Assembly (NCBI GenBank): GCA_963849065.1
Contig: CAWKFM010000004.1
Coordinates: forward strand, 248,001 to 312,000
Direction: 5' to 3'
Length of the DNA stretch: 64,000 nucleotides
DNA from: TOLSYN sp963849065
GTDB lineage: Bacteria; Acidobacteriota; Terriglobia; Terriglobales; Acidobacteriaceae
A model generated the notes under the pieces. It saw only the letters and a program-made list of their open reading frames with translations, was not told the DNA's origin and made no database searches. Of this stretch, positions 7,498 through 16,100 are shown piece by piece. The stretch's first letter is position 1, and every line of letters begins with the position of its first letter. The position numbers and the translations under genes were made by a program.

Positions 7498-10134
7498 TTA
7501 TGCCACCGGCTGCGCCTCTTCTTTTTGTGGCGCTTCGGCCTCTCTGTGCTGCACTTCGAAAGTCAGCTTGCCGTCCTTGGAATCCACCAGCACATGATCC
7601 CCGTGCAGCACCTCGCCGTCGAGGATCTTCATCGCCAGCGGGTCCTGGATGGAGCGCTGGATGGCCCGCTTCAGCGGACGCGCACCGTAGGCCGGATCGT
7701 AGCCGCTGGTGAACAGCGTGTGCTTGGCGGCCTCGGTCAGCTCCAAGGTAATCTTGCGGTCTGCCAGCAGCTGCCGCAGATCCTCCAGGCGCAGGTCCAC
7801 GATCTTGGTAAGCTGCTCGGCTCCCAATGGACGGAAGACCACGATGTCGTCGATGCGGTTGAGGAACTCCGGCTTGAAGTGCCCGCGCAGCGCGGCCAAC
7901 ACCTGCTCGCTGGCCCGCGCAAAGCGCTCCGGCGAACCCAGGTCTCCGGAGAGCGACAGCGAACCGATGTTGGAGGTCATGATGAGAATCGTGTTCTTGA
8001 AATCCACCACGCGCCCCTTGCCGTCGGTCAGCCGGCCGTCGTCCATGATCTGCAAAAAGACGTTGAAGACATCCGGATTCGCCTTCTCGATTTCGTCAAA
8101 CAGCAGCACCGAATACGGACGCCGGCGCACCGCCTCGGTAAGCTGTCCGCCCTCCTCGTAGCCGACATATCCAGGAGGTGCACCGATCAGGCGCGAGACC
8201 GAGTGCTTCTCCATGTATTCACTCATGTCGATGCGCACCATGGCGTGCTCATCGTCGAACAGGAACTCCGCCAGCGCCCTGGCTAGCTCCGTCTTGCCCA
8301 CGCCGGTCGGCCCGAGGAAGATAAACGAGCCGATGGGACGCCGCGGATCGCTCAACCCCGCGCGAGAGCGGCGGATGGCATTGGAAACCTTTTCCAGCGC
8401 CTCGTCCTGCCCAATCACGCGTTGCCGCAGGCGCTGCTCCATCTGCACCAGCTTCTTCACCTCGCCCTCCAGCATCTTCGACACCGGAATCCCCGTCCAG
8501 CGGCTCACAATGCGGGCCACGTCTTCCTCGTCCACCTCTTCCTTCAACATGCGAGAGGGATTTTTCTCGGCCTTGGCCGTCAGCTCCGCCAGCTTGTGCT
8601 CCGCCTTGGGAAGCTCGTCGTACTGGATCCGCGATGCGCGCTCGTATTCGCCGCGCCGCGCCGCCTCCAGTTGCTGCGCCTTGAGCTGCTCGATGGATTC
8701 CTTCAGCTTTCCCACCTCGGCGATGCTCTCTTTTTCTTCGCGCCAGCGTGCCTTCAGCGCATTGGCCTGCTCGCGGATTCCGGCCAGCTCGCGCTCCACG
8801 GCGGCCAGCCGCTCCTTGGAGTTCGCGTCGCTTTCTTTCTTCAGCGCCTGACGTTCGATTTCCAGGTTCGTGGCCTGGCGTTGCAGCTGGTCGATCTCCG
8901 TGGGCATCGAGTCGATCTGGATGCGCAGCGAGGCCGCCGCCTCGTCCACCAGGTCAATCGCCTTGTCCGGCAGAAAACGGTCGCTGATGTAACGATGCGA
9001 AAGCACCGCCGCCGACACAATCGCCGAGTCCTTGATGCGCACGCCGTGATGCACCTCGTAGCGCTCCTTCAGCCCGCGCAGGATGGCAATGGTGTCCTCC
9101 ACCGAGGGTTCGCCCACATACACAATTTGGAAGCGGCGCTCAAAGGCCGCGTCCTTCTCGATGTATTTGCGGTACTCGTTCAGCGTGGTTGCGCCGATGG
9201 CGCGCAGTTCGCCGCGGGCCAGCGCCGGCTTCAGCATATTGCTGGCGTCCATGGCGCCTTCGGCGGCGCCCGCACCCACCAGGGTGTGCAACTCGTCGAT
9301 AAACAGAATGATGGTGCCCGCGCTCTCTTCAATGTTTTTGAGCACGGCTTTCAGGCGGTCTTCAAATTCGCCGCGATACTTGGCTCCGGCCACCAGCGCT
9401 CCCAGATCCAAGGCAACCACGCGCTTGTTCTTGAGCTGCTCGGGCACGTCTCCGGAGATGATGCGCTGCGCCAGCCCCTCGACAATGGCGGTCTTGCCCA
9501 CACCCGGTTCACCGATCAATACCGGATTATTTTTGGTTCGCCGCGAGAGAACTTGTATGGTGCGGCGGATCTCTTCGTCGCGCCCGATCACCGGATCGAG
9601 CTTGCCGCGCCGCGCCAGTTCGGTCAGGTCGCGCGCATAGCGCTCCAGGGCCTGGTACTTCGACTCGGGATTCTGGTCGGTCACCGTCTGGGTGCCGCGC
9701 ACCGCCGTCAGCGCCTTCAGCACCGAATCCTGGGTAACGCCTTGCGCGCTCAAAATCTGCTGCGCCGCGTCTTTCTTCATTCCCAGCAGCCCCAGCAGCA
9801 GATGCTCGGTGGAAACGTACTCGTCCTTGAAGTTCGTCGCAGCTTTGAAGGAGAGGTCCAGCAGCTCGGAGAGCCCATCCGAGAGATGCGGCTGCGCCGC
9901 GCTGGAAAGCTTGGGAAGCCCGTTAATCTGGCGCACCGCTTCGGCCTGCACCGCCGCAGCCTGTGCCCCGGCACGCGTCAGCAAGGGAACCACGATGCCC
10001 TCGCGGTCTTCCAGCAGCGCCGCCAGCAGGTGCAGCGGAACCACTTCAGGATTGCCGTTTTCGCTCGCCAGCTCGCTGGCGCGCTGCATCGCCTCCTGGG
10101 CCTTCACAGTCAGCCGTTCCCATCGGATTGCCAT
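7498..10134 (-). CDS. clpB: ATP-dependent disaggregase ClpB
   Basis: A hexameric AAA+ chaperone that extracts polypeptides from aggregates together with DnaK. In order: the Clp N-domain repeats (residues 1-150); NBD1 with Walker A GEPGVGKT (about 208-215) and IILFIDELHTLVGAG; the coiled-coil middle domain (about 390-530, LQRQATNLEIERQALKKESD); and NBD2 with GPTGVGKTE (about 606) and GYVGYEEGGQLTEAVRRRPY. 878 aa is normal length. I start at MAIRWERLT, preceded by GGGAG, rather than the ATG 36 bp upstream. hsp20 lies upstream on the same strand. No CIRCE element is visible. Confidence 0.97.
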   Translation of the reverse strand: MAIRWERLTVKAQEAMQRASELASENGNPEVVPLHLLAALLEDREGIVVPLLTRAGAQAAAVQAEAVRQINGLPKLSSAAQPHLSDGLSELLDLSFKAATNFKDEYVSTEHLLLGLLGMKKDAAQQILSAQGVTQDSVLKALTAVRGTQTVTDQNPESKYQALERYARDLTELARRGKLDPVIGRDEEIRRTIQVLSRRTKNNPVLIGEPGVGKTAIVEGLAQRIISGDVPEQLKNKRVVALDLGALVAGAKYRGEFEDRLKAVLKNIEESAGTIILFIDELHTLVGAGAAEGAMDASNMLKPALARGELRAIGATTLNEYRKYIEKDAAFERRFQIVYVGEPSVEDTIAILRGLKERYEVHHGVRIKDSAIVSAAVLSHRYISDRFLPDKAIDLVDEAAASLRIQIDSMPTEIDQLQRQATNLEIERQALKKESDANSKERLAAVERELAGIREQANALKARWREEKESIAEVGKLKESIEQLKAQQLEAARRGEYERASRIQYDELPKAEHKLAELTAKAEKNPSRMLKEEVDEEDVARIVSRWTGIPVSKMLEGEVKKLVQMEQRLRQRVIGQDEALEKVSNAIRRSRAGLSDPRRPIGSFIFLGPTGVGKTELARALAEFLFDDEHAMVRIDMSEYMEKHSVSRLIGAPPGYVGYEEGGQLTEAVRRRPYSVLLFDEIEKANPDVFNVFLQIMDDGRLTDGKGRVVDFKNTILIMTSNIGSLSLSGDLGSPERFARASEQVLAALRGHFKPEFLNRIDDIVVFRPLGAEQLTKIVDLRLEDLRQLLADRKITLELTEAAKHTLFTSGYDPAYGARPLKRAIQRSIQDPLAMKILDGEVLHGDHVLVDSKDGKLTFEVQHREAEAPQKEEAQPVA

Positions 10135-10314
10135 AAAAAAATGCTCCCTGGCCGCCGCCTGGCTTCGCACCTTGGGTGCGTTCCGCAGTCTGCGGCCGAT
10201 AAATTTTAGTCCTGATCAACGAAAGAGGGAGCTGGAGGACGCATGCATCCATCCGAACTCCCCCCACGTTGGATGCCGCAGGCATCCTGGCCGCGCAGCA
10301 TCCGGCGTTCTAAA

Positions 10315-10836
10315 TTAGGCGGCGGTCTTCTTTTCGGCCTTCTCCGCCTTCTCGGTCACCTCAGGCTTTATCTCCACCTTGATTTGCTTGGGGAGAGCCT
10401 CGGCGCGCTTGGCCAGCGTGACGGTCAGCACGCCTTTGGCGTAAGTCGCTTTCACGTCTGCTGTATTCACCGTGGCCGGCAGCGTAAAGCTCCGCGAGAA
10501 GCTTCCATAGCTCCGCTCGATACGGTGGTAGTTCTCTTCCTTGGTCTCGCTCTCCATCTTGCGCTCGCCTTTGACCGTCAGAAGATTATTTTCGAGATGA
10601 ATGTCGATGTCCTTCTCTTCGATCCCCGGAACTTCCATCTTCAGCCGGATGCTCTTCTCGTCCTCATAAACGTCCACCGGCGGAACGAAGGCTCCTGGGG
10701 CCAATTCCTGGCCACCCATCAGACGGAACGGCTGCTCGCCGAACATCCGGGTCAGGCGTTCTTCAAGATTGGTGAGTTCGCGGTACGGATCTGTCCGAAC
10801 CAACCCGAACGGGTTCCAACGTGTCAATGCGGTCAT
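10315..10836 (-). CDS. Hsp20 small heat-shock protein
   Basis: A holdase that keeps unfolded proteins soluble for ClpB/DnaK. 173 aa: a variable N-terminus (MTALTRWNPFGLVRTDPYRE), then an alpha-crystallin domain from about 50 to 150 with PPVDVYEDEKSIRLKMEVPG, ENNLLTVKGERK and the terminal-strand motif AKGVLTVTLAK. A Lys/Glu/Ala-rich tail follows. It lies 180 bp upstream of clpB on the same strand, which makes functional sense, although each gene may have its own promoter. Confidence 0.95.
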   Translation of the reverse strand: MTALTRWNPFGLVRTDPYRELTNLEERLTRMFGEQPFRLMGGQELAPGAFVPPVDVYEDEKSIRLKMEVPGIEEKDIDIHLENNLLTVKGERKMESETKEENYHRIERSYGSFSRSFTLPATVNTADVKATYAKGVLTVTLAKRAEALPKQIKVEIKPEVTEKAEKAEKKTAA

Positions 10837-10920
10837 TGTCTTGTCCTCCTACGATGAGTTCTGTGTGGCGGCCTTGCACAACCGCCCACAGTTGGTTGGA
10901 TGCTATGTCAGCACGGAAGA

Positions 10921-10949
10921 ATCATGAAATATGAGCGTGCAATTGTCAA
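10921..10949 (-). promoter_or_regulatory. Candidate sigma70-type promoter of hsp20
   Basis: The minus strand reads TTGACA, a 17-bp spacer, CATGAT. It lies in an AT-rich patch about 85 bp upstream of the hsp20 ATG. No CIRCE or obvious SigH-type element was seen. Confidence 0.5.
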
Positions 10950-11116
10950 CATATTTTATGATGCTGCGATCCGTATTGGGAATCTCGACACAACATTCCT
11001 GCTGTCAGTGACTTACGTGAACGTTCCAGCAGCGGACGAGGGCTGCCCGCCACTGCCAAACCGAAATCTCCCGATACTTTTTTTGAGATTTCCCTCTTTG
11101 AGCTGGGGATGCCAGG

Positions 11117-11482
11117 GTGCAAAACCGTTACGATGGAGCCGTGAATTGTAAGACCGTCAATCTTGAGGAGGGCAGGCCAACGGTCAATGTCGGGCTGTTG
11201 CGCTTGGATCACGCCCTGGCCTCCGCGCGCGCGGAAGGCGTGACGCTGCTCAAGCTGATCCACGGTTACGGCTCCAGCGGCGCCGGCGGCCGGCTGCGGG
11301 AGGAGGTTTGGAAGGCGCTCGACCGCCTGCAGCGCGACGGCTCCATTGCCGGCTTCATCCCCGGTGAAGATTTCCGGCTCTCCCACGAGGCCAGCTGGGA
11401 GCTGGTCAAGCGCGACAAGGCGATCCGGGAAGATCGCGACTTCGGCCGCGGCAATCGCGGCATCACCATCGTGGTTCTCTAG
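11117..11482 (+). CDS. Smr-like (MutS C-terminal-type) domain protein
   Basis: 121 aa. TVNVGLLRLDHALASARAEG followed by VTLLKLIHGYGSSGAGGRLR matches the Smr fold, in which a strand-helix unit precedes the I-HG-G-G-LR core. Smr domains bind or nick branched nucleic acid. Here the domain is solitary and the C-terminus (HEASWELVKRDKAIREDRDF) is unfamiliar. The start is a GTG at 11117 with GGGGA 7 nt upstream; a second in-frame GTG at 11141 has a worse spacing. Confidence 0.6.
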   Translation: MQNRYDGAVNCKTVNLEEGRPTVNVGLLRLDHALASARAEGVTLLKLIHGYGSSGAGGRLREEVWKALDRLQRDGSIAGFIPGEDFRLSHEASWELVKRDKAIREDRDFGRGNRGITIVVL

Positions 11483-11512
11483 CGACGGCTTCTAACGTTC
11501 GCTGGATGAGAA

Positions 11513-11539
11513 AAGGCCGGCCCGTGCGGGGCCGGCCTT
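11513..11539. terminator. Bidirectional terminator between convergent Smr-like and HU genes
   Basis: 11-bp perfect arms AAGGCCGGCCC / GGGCCGGCCTT with a 5-nt loop, placed between two converging genes 74 bp apart. The T-runs are short on both sides. Confidence 0.7.
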
Positions 11540-11556
11540 CGCTTAACCAACCTGGA

Positions 11557-11859
11557 CTACTTCACCTTTTTAGGCGGTGCGATTGCATCCTTCACTGCCT
11601 TACCGACATAGAACTTCACCACGGTCTTGGCCGGAATCTTGATCGGATCGCCGGTCTGGGGATTGCGTCCGATACGCGCCTTGCGGGCGGACTTCTTCAA
11701 ACGGCCGAGGCCGGGAAGAACGAAAACATCGTTCTTCTTGGTTTCCTTCACGGCGATCTCCGCCAGCGTGGTCAAAAACAATCCGGCCGTCTTGTTGCTG
11801 GTTTCCAGCTTTTCCGCCAGGAGCCGAACAAGAGCTGTCTTGGTCAAGCCTGCAGCCAT
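11557..11859 (-). CDS. HU-family DNA-binding protein
   Basis: A nucleoid-associated dimer that bends DNA. 100 aa with the HU pattern: LTKTALVRLLAEKLETSN, then FVLPGLGRLKKSARKARIGR, then NPQTGDPIKIPAKTVVKF (arm residues N-P-T-G). The usual GFGTF at the arm base is GLGRL, and the C-terminus is the lysine-rich APPKKVK. The start has AAGGAGGAAT about 6 nt upstream. A longer frame to 11913 lacks such a site. Confidence 0.93.
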   Translation of the reverse strand: MAAGLTKTALVRLLAEKLETSNKTAGLFLTTLAEIAVKETKKNDVFVLPGLGRLKKSARKARIGRNPQTGDPIKIPAKTVVKFYVGKAVKDAIAPPKKVK

Positions 11860-12168
11860 ATTGGGTATTCCTCCTTGAAGACGAGGCGCACAAAACGCCT
11901 CGATCCCGCACATCTTAACTCAGTGATTTTGTGAGCGACAAGCACTTTCGCCTGATTTTATGCGGGTTTTTCCACAGGCATCTCGGTTTCATGCTGTATT
12001 CATGCGCACCGCAGGCCCGGCCCGCTCCCCCACCGATTGTGTATTGCAGCTTCCGTGCCCCGGTGGATAACAATGGATTGTGGCATTCGCGATTGGTTCC
12101 GTCGCTGCATCCGGGCTCCTGCCGCTACAATGTTTCCGGCAAACTTTTTTGCCGAAAGCGCCGAGAGT

Positions 12169-12711
12169 ATGGAGAAAGTCTACCTATCGCTGGGTTCCAA
12201 CCTTGGCGACCGTCTCGCCAATCTGCGCCGGGCGGTGGCCTCGCTGGGCCATCTCGCCAGCATCACCGCGCTTTCGGACGCTTATGAAACCGAGCCCGTC
12301 GGCCTCGCCGAGCAACCCTGGTTCCTGAACGCCGTGGTCGTCCTCCAGATGGACAGCAAGGATGCGTCTCTGCATAACGACGACGCTCCCCATCTCCTGC
12401 TCGCATCTCTTCTATCGATCGAGCGCGCCATGGGACGCGAGCGCGACTCTGCCAGCATCATCCCCAAAGGGCCGCGCGTGCTCGACCTGGACATCCTCTT
12501 GTATGGCAGCCGCGTGATCGATTCTCCGGAGCTGACCATCCCTCACCCGGCGATGCACCTGCGCCGCTTTGTGCTCGAGCCTTTGGCGCAAATCGCACCC
12601 GCCGTCGAGCATCCGGTCCTGCACCGCAGCGTGCGGCAACTGCTGCAGGCGCTGCCCCCGAACGGTCCGCAGGTGCGCAGGCTGGCGAGCCTACAAACGC
12701 CGGAGGAATAG
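12169..12711 (+). CDS. folK: 2-amino-4-hydroxy-6-hydroxymethyldihydropteridine pyrophosphokinase
   Basis: It transfers pyrophosphate from ATP to 6-hydroxymethyl-dihydropterin in folate synthesis. The 180-aa protein shows YLSLGSNLGDRLANLRRA at the N-terminus, the substrate region TEPVGLAEQPWFLNAVV, MGRERD, and the metal site GPRVLDLDILLYG followed by TIPHPAMHLRRFVLEPL. I start at MEKVYLSLGSN (12169); an in-frame ATG at 12130 is possible. The next gene's ATG directly follows its TAG with no gap, suggesting coupled translation. No folP or folB is adjacent. Confidence 0.95.
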   Translation: MEKVYLSLGSNLGDRLANLRRAVASLGHLASITALSDAYETEPVGLAEQPWFLNAVVVLQMDSKDASLHNDDAPHLLLASLLSIERAMGRERDSASIIPKGPRVLDLDILLYGSRVIDSPELTIPHPAMHLRRFVLEPLAQIAPAVEHPVLHRSVRQLLQALPPNGPQVRRLASLQTPEE

Positions 12712-13881
12712 ATGCGCGCTCGTGTCTTACCAAGCATGGCGCTGTGGATTGCGCTCGGTGCGGCAGCCGTCTGCGCGCAACCGCCCCAACCGTCGCCGGA
12801 TCCGGGCAAGCAAGCCTCAACGCCCGCAAACTCTGCCCAACCAACCGACGAAGGGCTGCAGCTCGCGCGGGCACAAGGCCGGGCGGAGACCGCGGCCGTC
12901 GATTGGGTGCTGGCCAACTCCGGCCCGCTCCACGGAGACATGCATGCCGGTGAATTTCGCGTCGCCTTCACCGTTACGCCAGCCGAAGGCTGGTGGGACA
13001 AAGCCGGCGGCAAACTCGCGTGGCATGATGCGCCCGCCTACAACGTTCATCTGCGCATCTTCGTTCTCGATCTCGCCGATGGACGCCTGGTGCCCGGCCT
13101 CCACCTGCGCGCTACCCTCACCGACGCTAACGGCAACGAGCAAGCCGCAGCCATTGCCTACGGCTGGTACCCGTTAATCAACGCTTACGGCGGCAACGTT
13201 CCGCTGGATGCCGACAGCAGCTATACCCTGCGCTTCGCCATCGAGCAAGACGCCAAAGACCCTGCCGACGCTGATCCATCGCAGGAGCATCTCACCCGCA
13301 CCACGGTCGCCGAATTCGCACCTGTGGCGATTGTGCAGAACGATGTCATGCTTTTGCCGCAAGCCACCGCCAACATTTCCACCGCGGACGAGGCGAAGCT
13401 GCTCAAGCCTTACGATGACGCGCTCAGCGCAGCCATTACCGCGCTGTGGCAGCAGTCGTCCTCCGGAGCCGAACAGCCTTCGGGAGATTATTTCGTCGCC
13501 TACGCACTGGCTTCCGCGGCATCCGGCCTTCGTGTGAAAAATCTGTTTGAGTTCAGCGGTAAGGACACGGTGCGACTTGAAGTGCTGGTCCGCGATTCGC
13601 GCACTGGCCGCCTCATTCCCGGACTTCATCCTCTGGCCAGCCTCGTCGCCGCCGATGGCACGGGCTACGAACCGCTCAGTCTGACCCCAGACTGGCATTC
13701 CTGGCTCGACCGTTACGGACGCAGTTTTCGTCTTTCGCGCAAGGCAACGTACACGCTGAGCGTCTCGTTTGACGCCCCCGGTTTCCGCCGCTGGGGACGC
13801 CAGAGCGACCGCTTTGCCGCTCCCGCCGCGGTCGAATTCGACAACGTGTCTTTGAAGCCCGAAGCCTCCCAAGGAAAATAA
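12712..13881 (+). CDS. Secreted protein with two tandem P19/Tp34-like beta domains
   Basis: 389 aa with a cleavable signal (ALWIALGAAAVCAQ). Two similar units are visible. Unit 1 (about 110-185) reads HLRIFVLDLADGRLVPGLHL then YPLINAYGGNVPL then YTLRFAIE. Unit 2 (about 285-360) reads RLEVLVRDSRTGRLIPGLHP then HSWLDRYGRSFRL then YTLSVSFD. The W-x-P..YG-N-V-L..Y-L pattern recalls the Fe2+-transport P19/Tp34 family of periplasmic metal-binding proteins. The motif Met/His residues of that family are mostly absent, so metal binding is only a guess. Its ATG follows the folK stop directly. Confidence 0.6.
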   Translation: MRARVLPSMALWIALGAAAVCAQPPQPSPDPGKQASTPANSAQPTDEGLQLARAQGRAETAAVDWVLANSGPLHGDMHAGEFRVAFTVTPAEGWWDKAGGKLAWHDAPAYNVHLRIFVLDLADGRLVPGLHLRATLTDANGNEQAAAIAYGWYPLINAYGGNVPLDADSSYTLRFAIEQDAKDPADADPSQEHLTRTTVAEFAPVAIVQNDVMLLPQATANISTADEAKLLKPYDDALSAAITALWQQSSSGAEQPSGDYFVAYALASAASGLRVKNLFEFSGKDTVRLEVLVRDSRTGRLIPGLHPLASLVAADGTGYEPLSLTPDWHSWLDRYGRSFRLSRKATYTLSVSFDAPGFRRWGRQSDRFAAPAAVEFDNVSLKPEASQGK

Positions 13882-13884
13882 ACC

Positions 13885-15396
13885 GTGAGCGCCGCCCAAA
13901 CGCCCGATGAGATTGCCGACCTCATCGCCGGCTACGTCAGCGAACATCCCGGCGCCGTCGTCATCGAAGACGGCAAGGTCGTATTCGACTTCGCGAGTGC
14001 GCACTACTCCGCCGCACCGGAGCGCGACCGCTGCCTGTTGCAGATCTGGTCGGAGGAGGCCAACATGGTGCGCCGGGCCACCGGCGCGGAGATCAAAAAC
14101 GGAATCCTCAAGCTCTCGGTTCTGCGCTTCGGCCAGGCCAAACCTTCGCGCATCGAGATCTGCGCCCAGGCCGAGCGGCGCTCGCCCTCGTCGCTCAAGG
14201 CCATGCGCGCCGGCTATCGGCGAACCCTCGAACGAGCGCTCACCCGCATGTTTCCCAGCTGGACGCTGGAGCGCCTCACCACCTCCGCCGATCTCGAACA
14301 CTCCTTCGGGCTGTCTGCGCGCGCGGTGTGCTGCGCCGCGGAACTCAGCGGATCGCGGTGATTGGCTGCGGCGAGGGCGAGTCCCAGTCCACCATCGATA
14401 ACTCCGTCGCCGTCCTCTGGCTACTGCCGCGAGCATCTCGCCGCCAACTCCCACACCGCGTCGCTGGCGCTGTTCGTCCCCGAAGGCCGCTCGCTCACCG
14501 CGCAGCTGCGGCTCTCCCATCTTGACCGCGAGGCCGCCCAGTGGCGCATCTTCGCGCTCGACGAGCGCACCGAGCAATGTGAGGAACTCGACCTCGCCTG
14601 CGAGCTCAACCTGAGCACGCACCTGGTGCACTGCTTCCACCGCGAGCACACGCTGGAACGCTTCGCCGCCTCCATCGACCGCATGCGCGCCCTTTGCCCG
14701 CAGGTGGAGTGCGTCGCCGTCAGCGCTTCGGCCGTCAGCTTTCGTTTTCATGGATTGGAATTTGCCCGCGCCGCGCTGGAGCCCGACCGCCACTTCCGCA
14801 TCAGTGAGCGCGTCATCTTCGGCGCACCGCCCGCCGAGTATGAATGGAATGATGAAACCGAGCCGCTGCTGAAGCAGTTGATCGAGCGGCTTCTGCTCAA
14901 GCGGGTCGGCCGCGATCACGTGCATCCCTTCTACCGCCTGCAGCCCGAGCATCGGCTGCAATCCGTGGTCGAGCGCGACCTCTCGCTCATCGACGCGCGT
15001 CTGGACCCGTCCATCTTTTATCCGCAGGTGCCCGCTTTTGCCGCATCCGACCGCGCCGTCATTGACCTGCTCGGCGTCACCCGCGACGGACGCCTCGCCG
15101 TCATTGAATTAAAAGCCGCCGAGGATTTCCATCTTCCGGTGCAGGGACTCGACTACTGGGCGCGCGTGCGTCAGCATCACCGCCGCGGAGACTTCCAGCG
15201 CTCCGGTTATTTCCCTGAGCGCATTCTCTCCGAGCGCGACCCCATCCTCATCCTCGCCGCGCCCGCGCTGCACGTGCATCCTTCCACGGCAACCATGCTG
15301 CGTTACTTTTCGCCGGAGCTGGACTGGACCCTGGCCGCGCTCGACGAGCGCTGGCGCGACGGAATCCGCGTGGTCTTCCGCAAGCAGAAGGAGTAG
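13885..15396 (+). pseudogene. Conserved hypothetical protein broken by two compensating frameshifts
   Basis: Frame 1 starts at a GTG (AAGGAAAA upstream), encodes about 148 residues and hits TGA at 14359. The conserved continuation is in frame 3 from about 14328 (LRRGTQRIAVIGCGEGESQS through VAVLW), then returns to frame 1 at about 14425 (YCREHLAANSHTASLALFVP) and runs open to 15396. Net frame is restored, so a -1 and a +1 event flank about 90 bp. The first lies in a GCGCGCGCGG run. The rest, including RDGRLAVIELKAAEDFHLPV, suggests a nuclease-like E-x-K core. Reading through as one protein of about 503 aa is inference; sequencing error is possible. Confidence 0.7.
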
Positions 15397-15441
15397 CTGC
15401 GGCCGGAGCCGTGGCAGCGGAATTACGGCAATGGCCCCCTT

Positions 15442-15930
15442 TTAATCCGAGGCCTTCACCATGTCAATCAGCTCCTGGCGGGTCACCACGCCTTTTTCGT
15501 TCATTCGGCGAATGATCTTCGCCAGGATCTCCGGGGCTGCTTCGCGCGTGATCCGGATGGCCGTGCTGCCTGGTTGCGGTGGCGCGGCCGGTTCCACTGC
15601 TTCGGGACGGATTTTTTCCGCGACTTCGTCCACGATCTGCGCCAGGTGGTCCGCTTCTTCCTGGGACTCGATCACAAAGTACAACCCCATGCCAACCTGC
15701 GGAGTCGTCCACACCACTCGCGCATCGACCTCCAGCACCGTGCCGGCGATGGTGATGCGCAGCCGCGCCTCGGTGCCGGCTACCATGGGATGGACGGTTT
15801 CCAGATAACAGCCGCCGCGGCTGATGTCGTTCAACTTTCCCCAACCGCAGCATCTCCCGTTCTGAAATATCTCGGCCGCGCCATCGCAGGGATACCGGTT
15901 GTAGTTGCGGCAATGCAATTGTTGTTCCAT
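15442..15930 (-). CDS. PilZ-domain protein
   Basis: 162 aa. NRYPCDGAAEIFQNGRCCGW followed by KLNDISRGGCYLET fits a PilZ domain, which normally binds cyclic-di-GMP through RxxxR and (D/N)xSxxG. The DxSxxG part is intact (DISRGG). In the RxxxR part the second Arg is Asp (RYPCD), so ligand binding may be weak or lost. The C-terminal third, REAAPEILAKIIRRMNEKGV, is helical. Flanking genes give no clue to its target. Confidence 0.85.
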   Translation of the reverse strand: MEQQLHCRNYNRYPCDGAAEIFQNGRCCGWGKLNDISRGGCYLETVHPMVAGTEARLRITIAGTVLEVDARVVWTTPQVGMGLYFVIESQEEADHLAQIVDEVAEKIRPEAVEPAAPPQPGSTAIRITREAAPEILAKIIRRMNEKGVVTRQELIDMVKASD

Positions 15931-16100
15931 AAAAATGTCCGCCCCAGCAAACCAAACTTTTGGGGACCAAGATTACTACGGTATCCGCCGATCTTGTAAG
16001 TAGCAGTTGCATTGTTCAGTCCGCTTTTTATCCCGTCGGTACACGCCCTACCGGCGCACCGGTTCAGGATTCGGCGAGCTCTGCACAGCAGTGCGGCCGC

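Noticed and set aside
8422..10209. 595-codon plus-strand frame opposite clpB
   Set aside because: A His/Leu/Gln-rich shadow of clpB.
10837..11116. CIRCE (HrcA operator) upstream of hsp20/clpB
   Set aside because: No TTAGCACTC-N9-GAGTGCTAA-like inverted repeat was found; only a plain sigma70-like promoter is visible.
13174..14961. 595-codon minus-strand frame
   Set aside because: It spans three unrelated plus-strand coding stretches with clear protein features and shows none itself.
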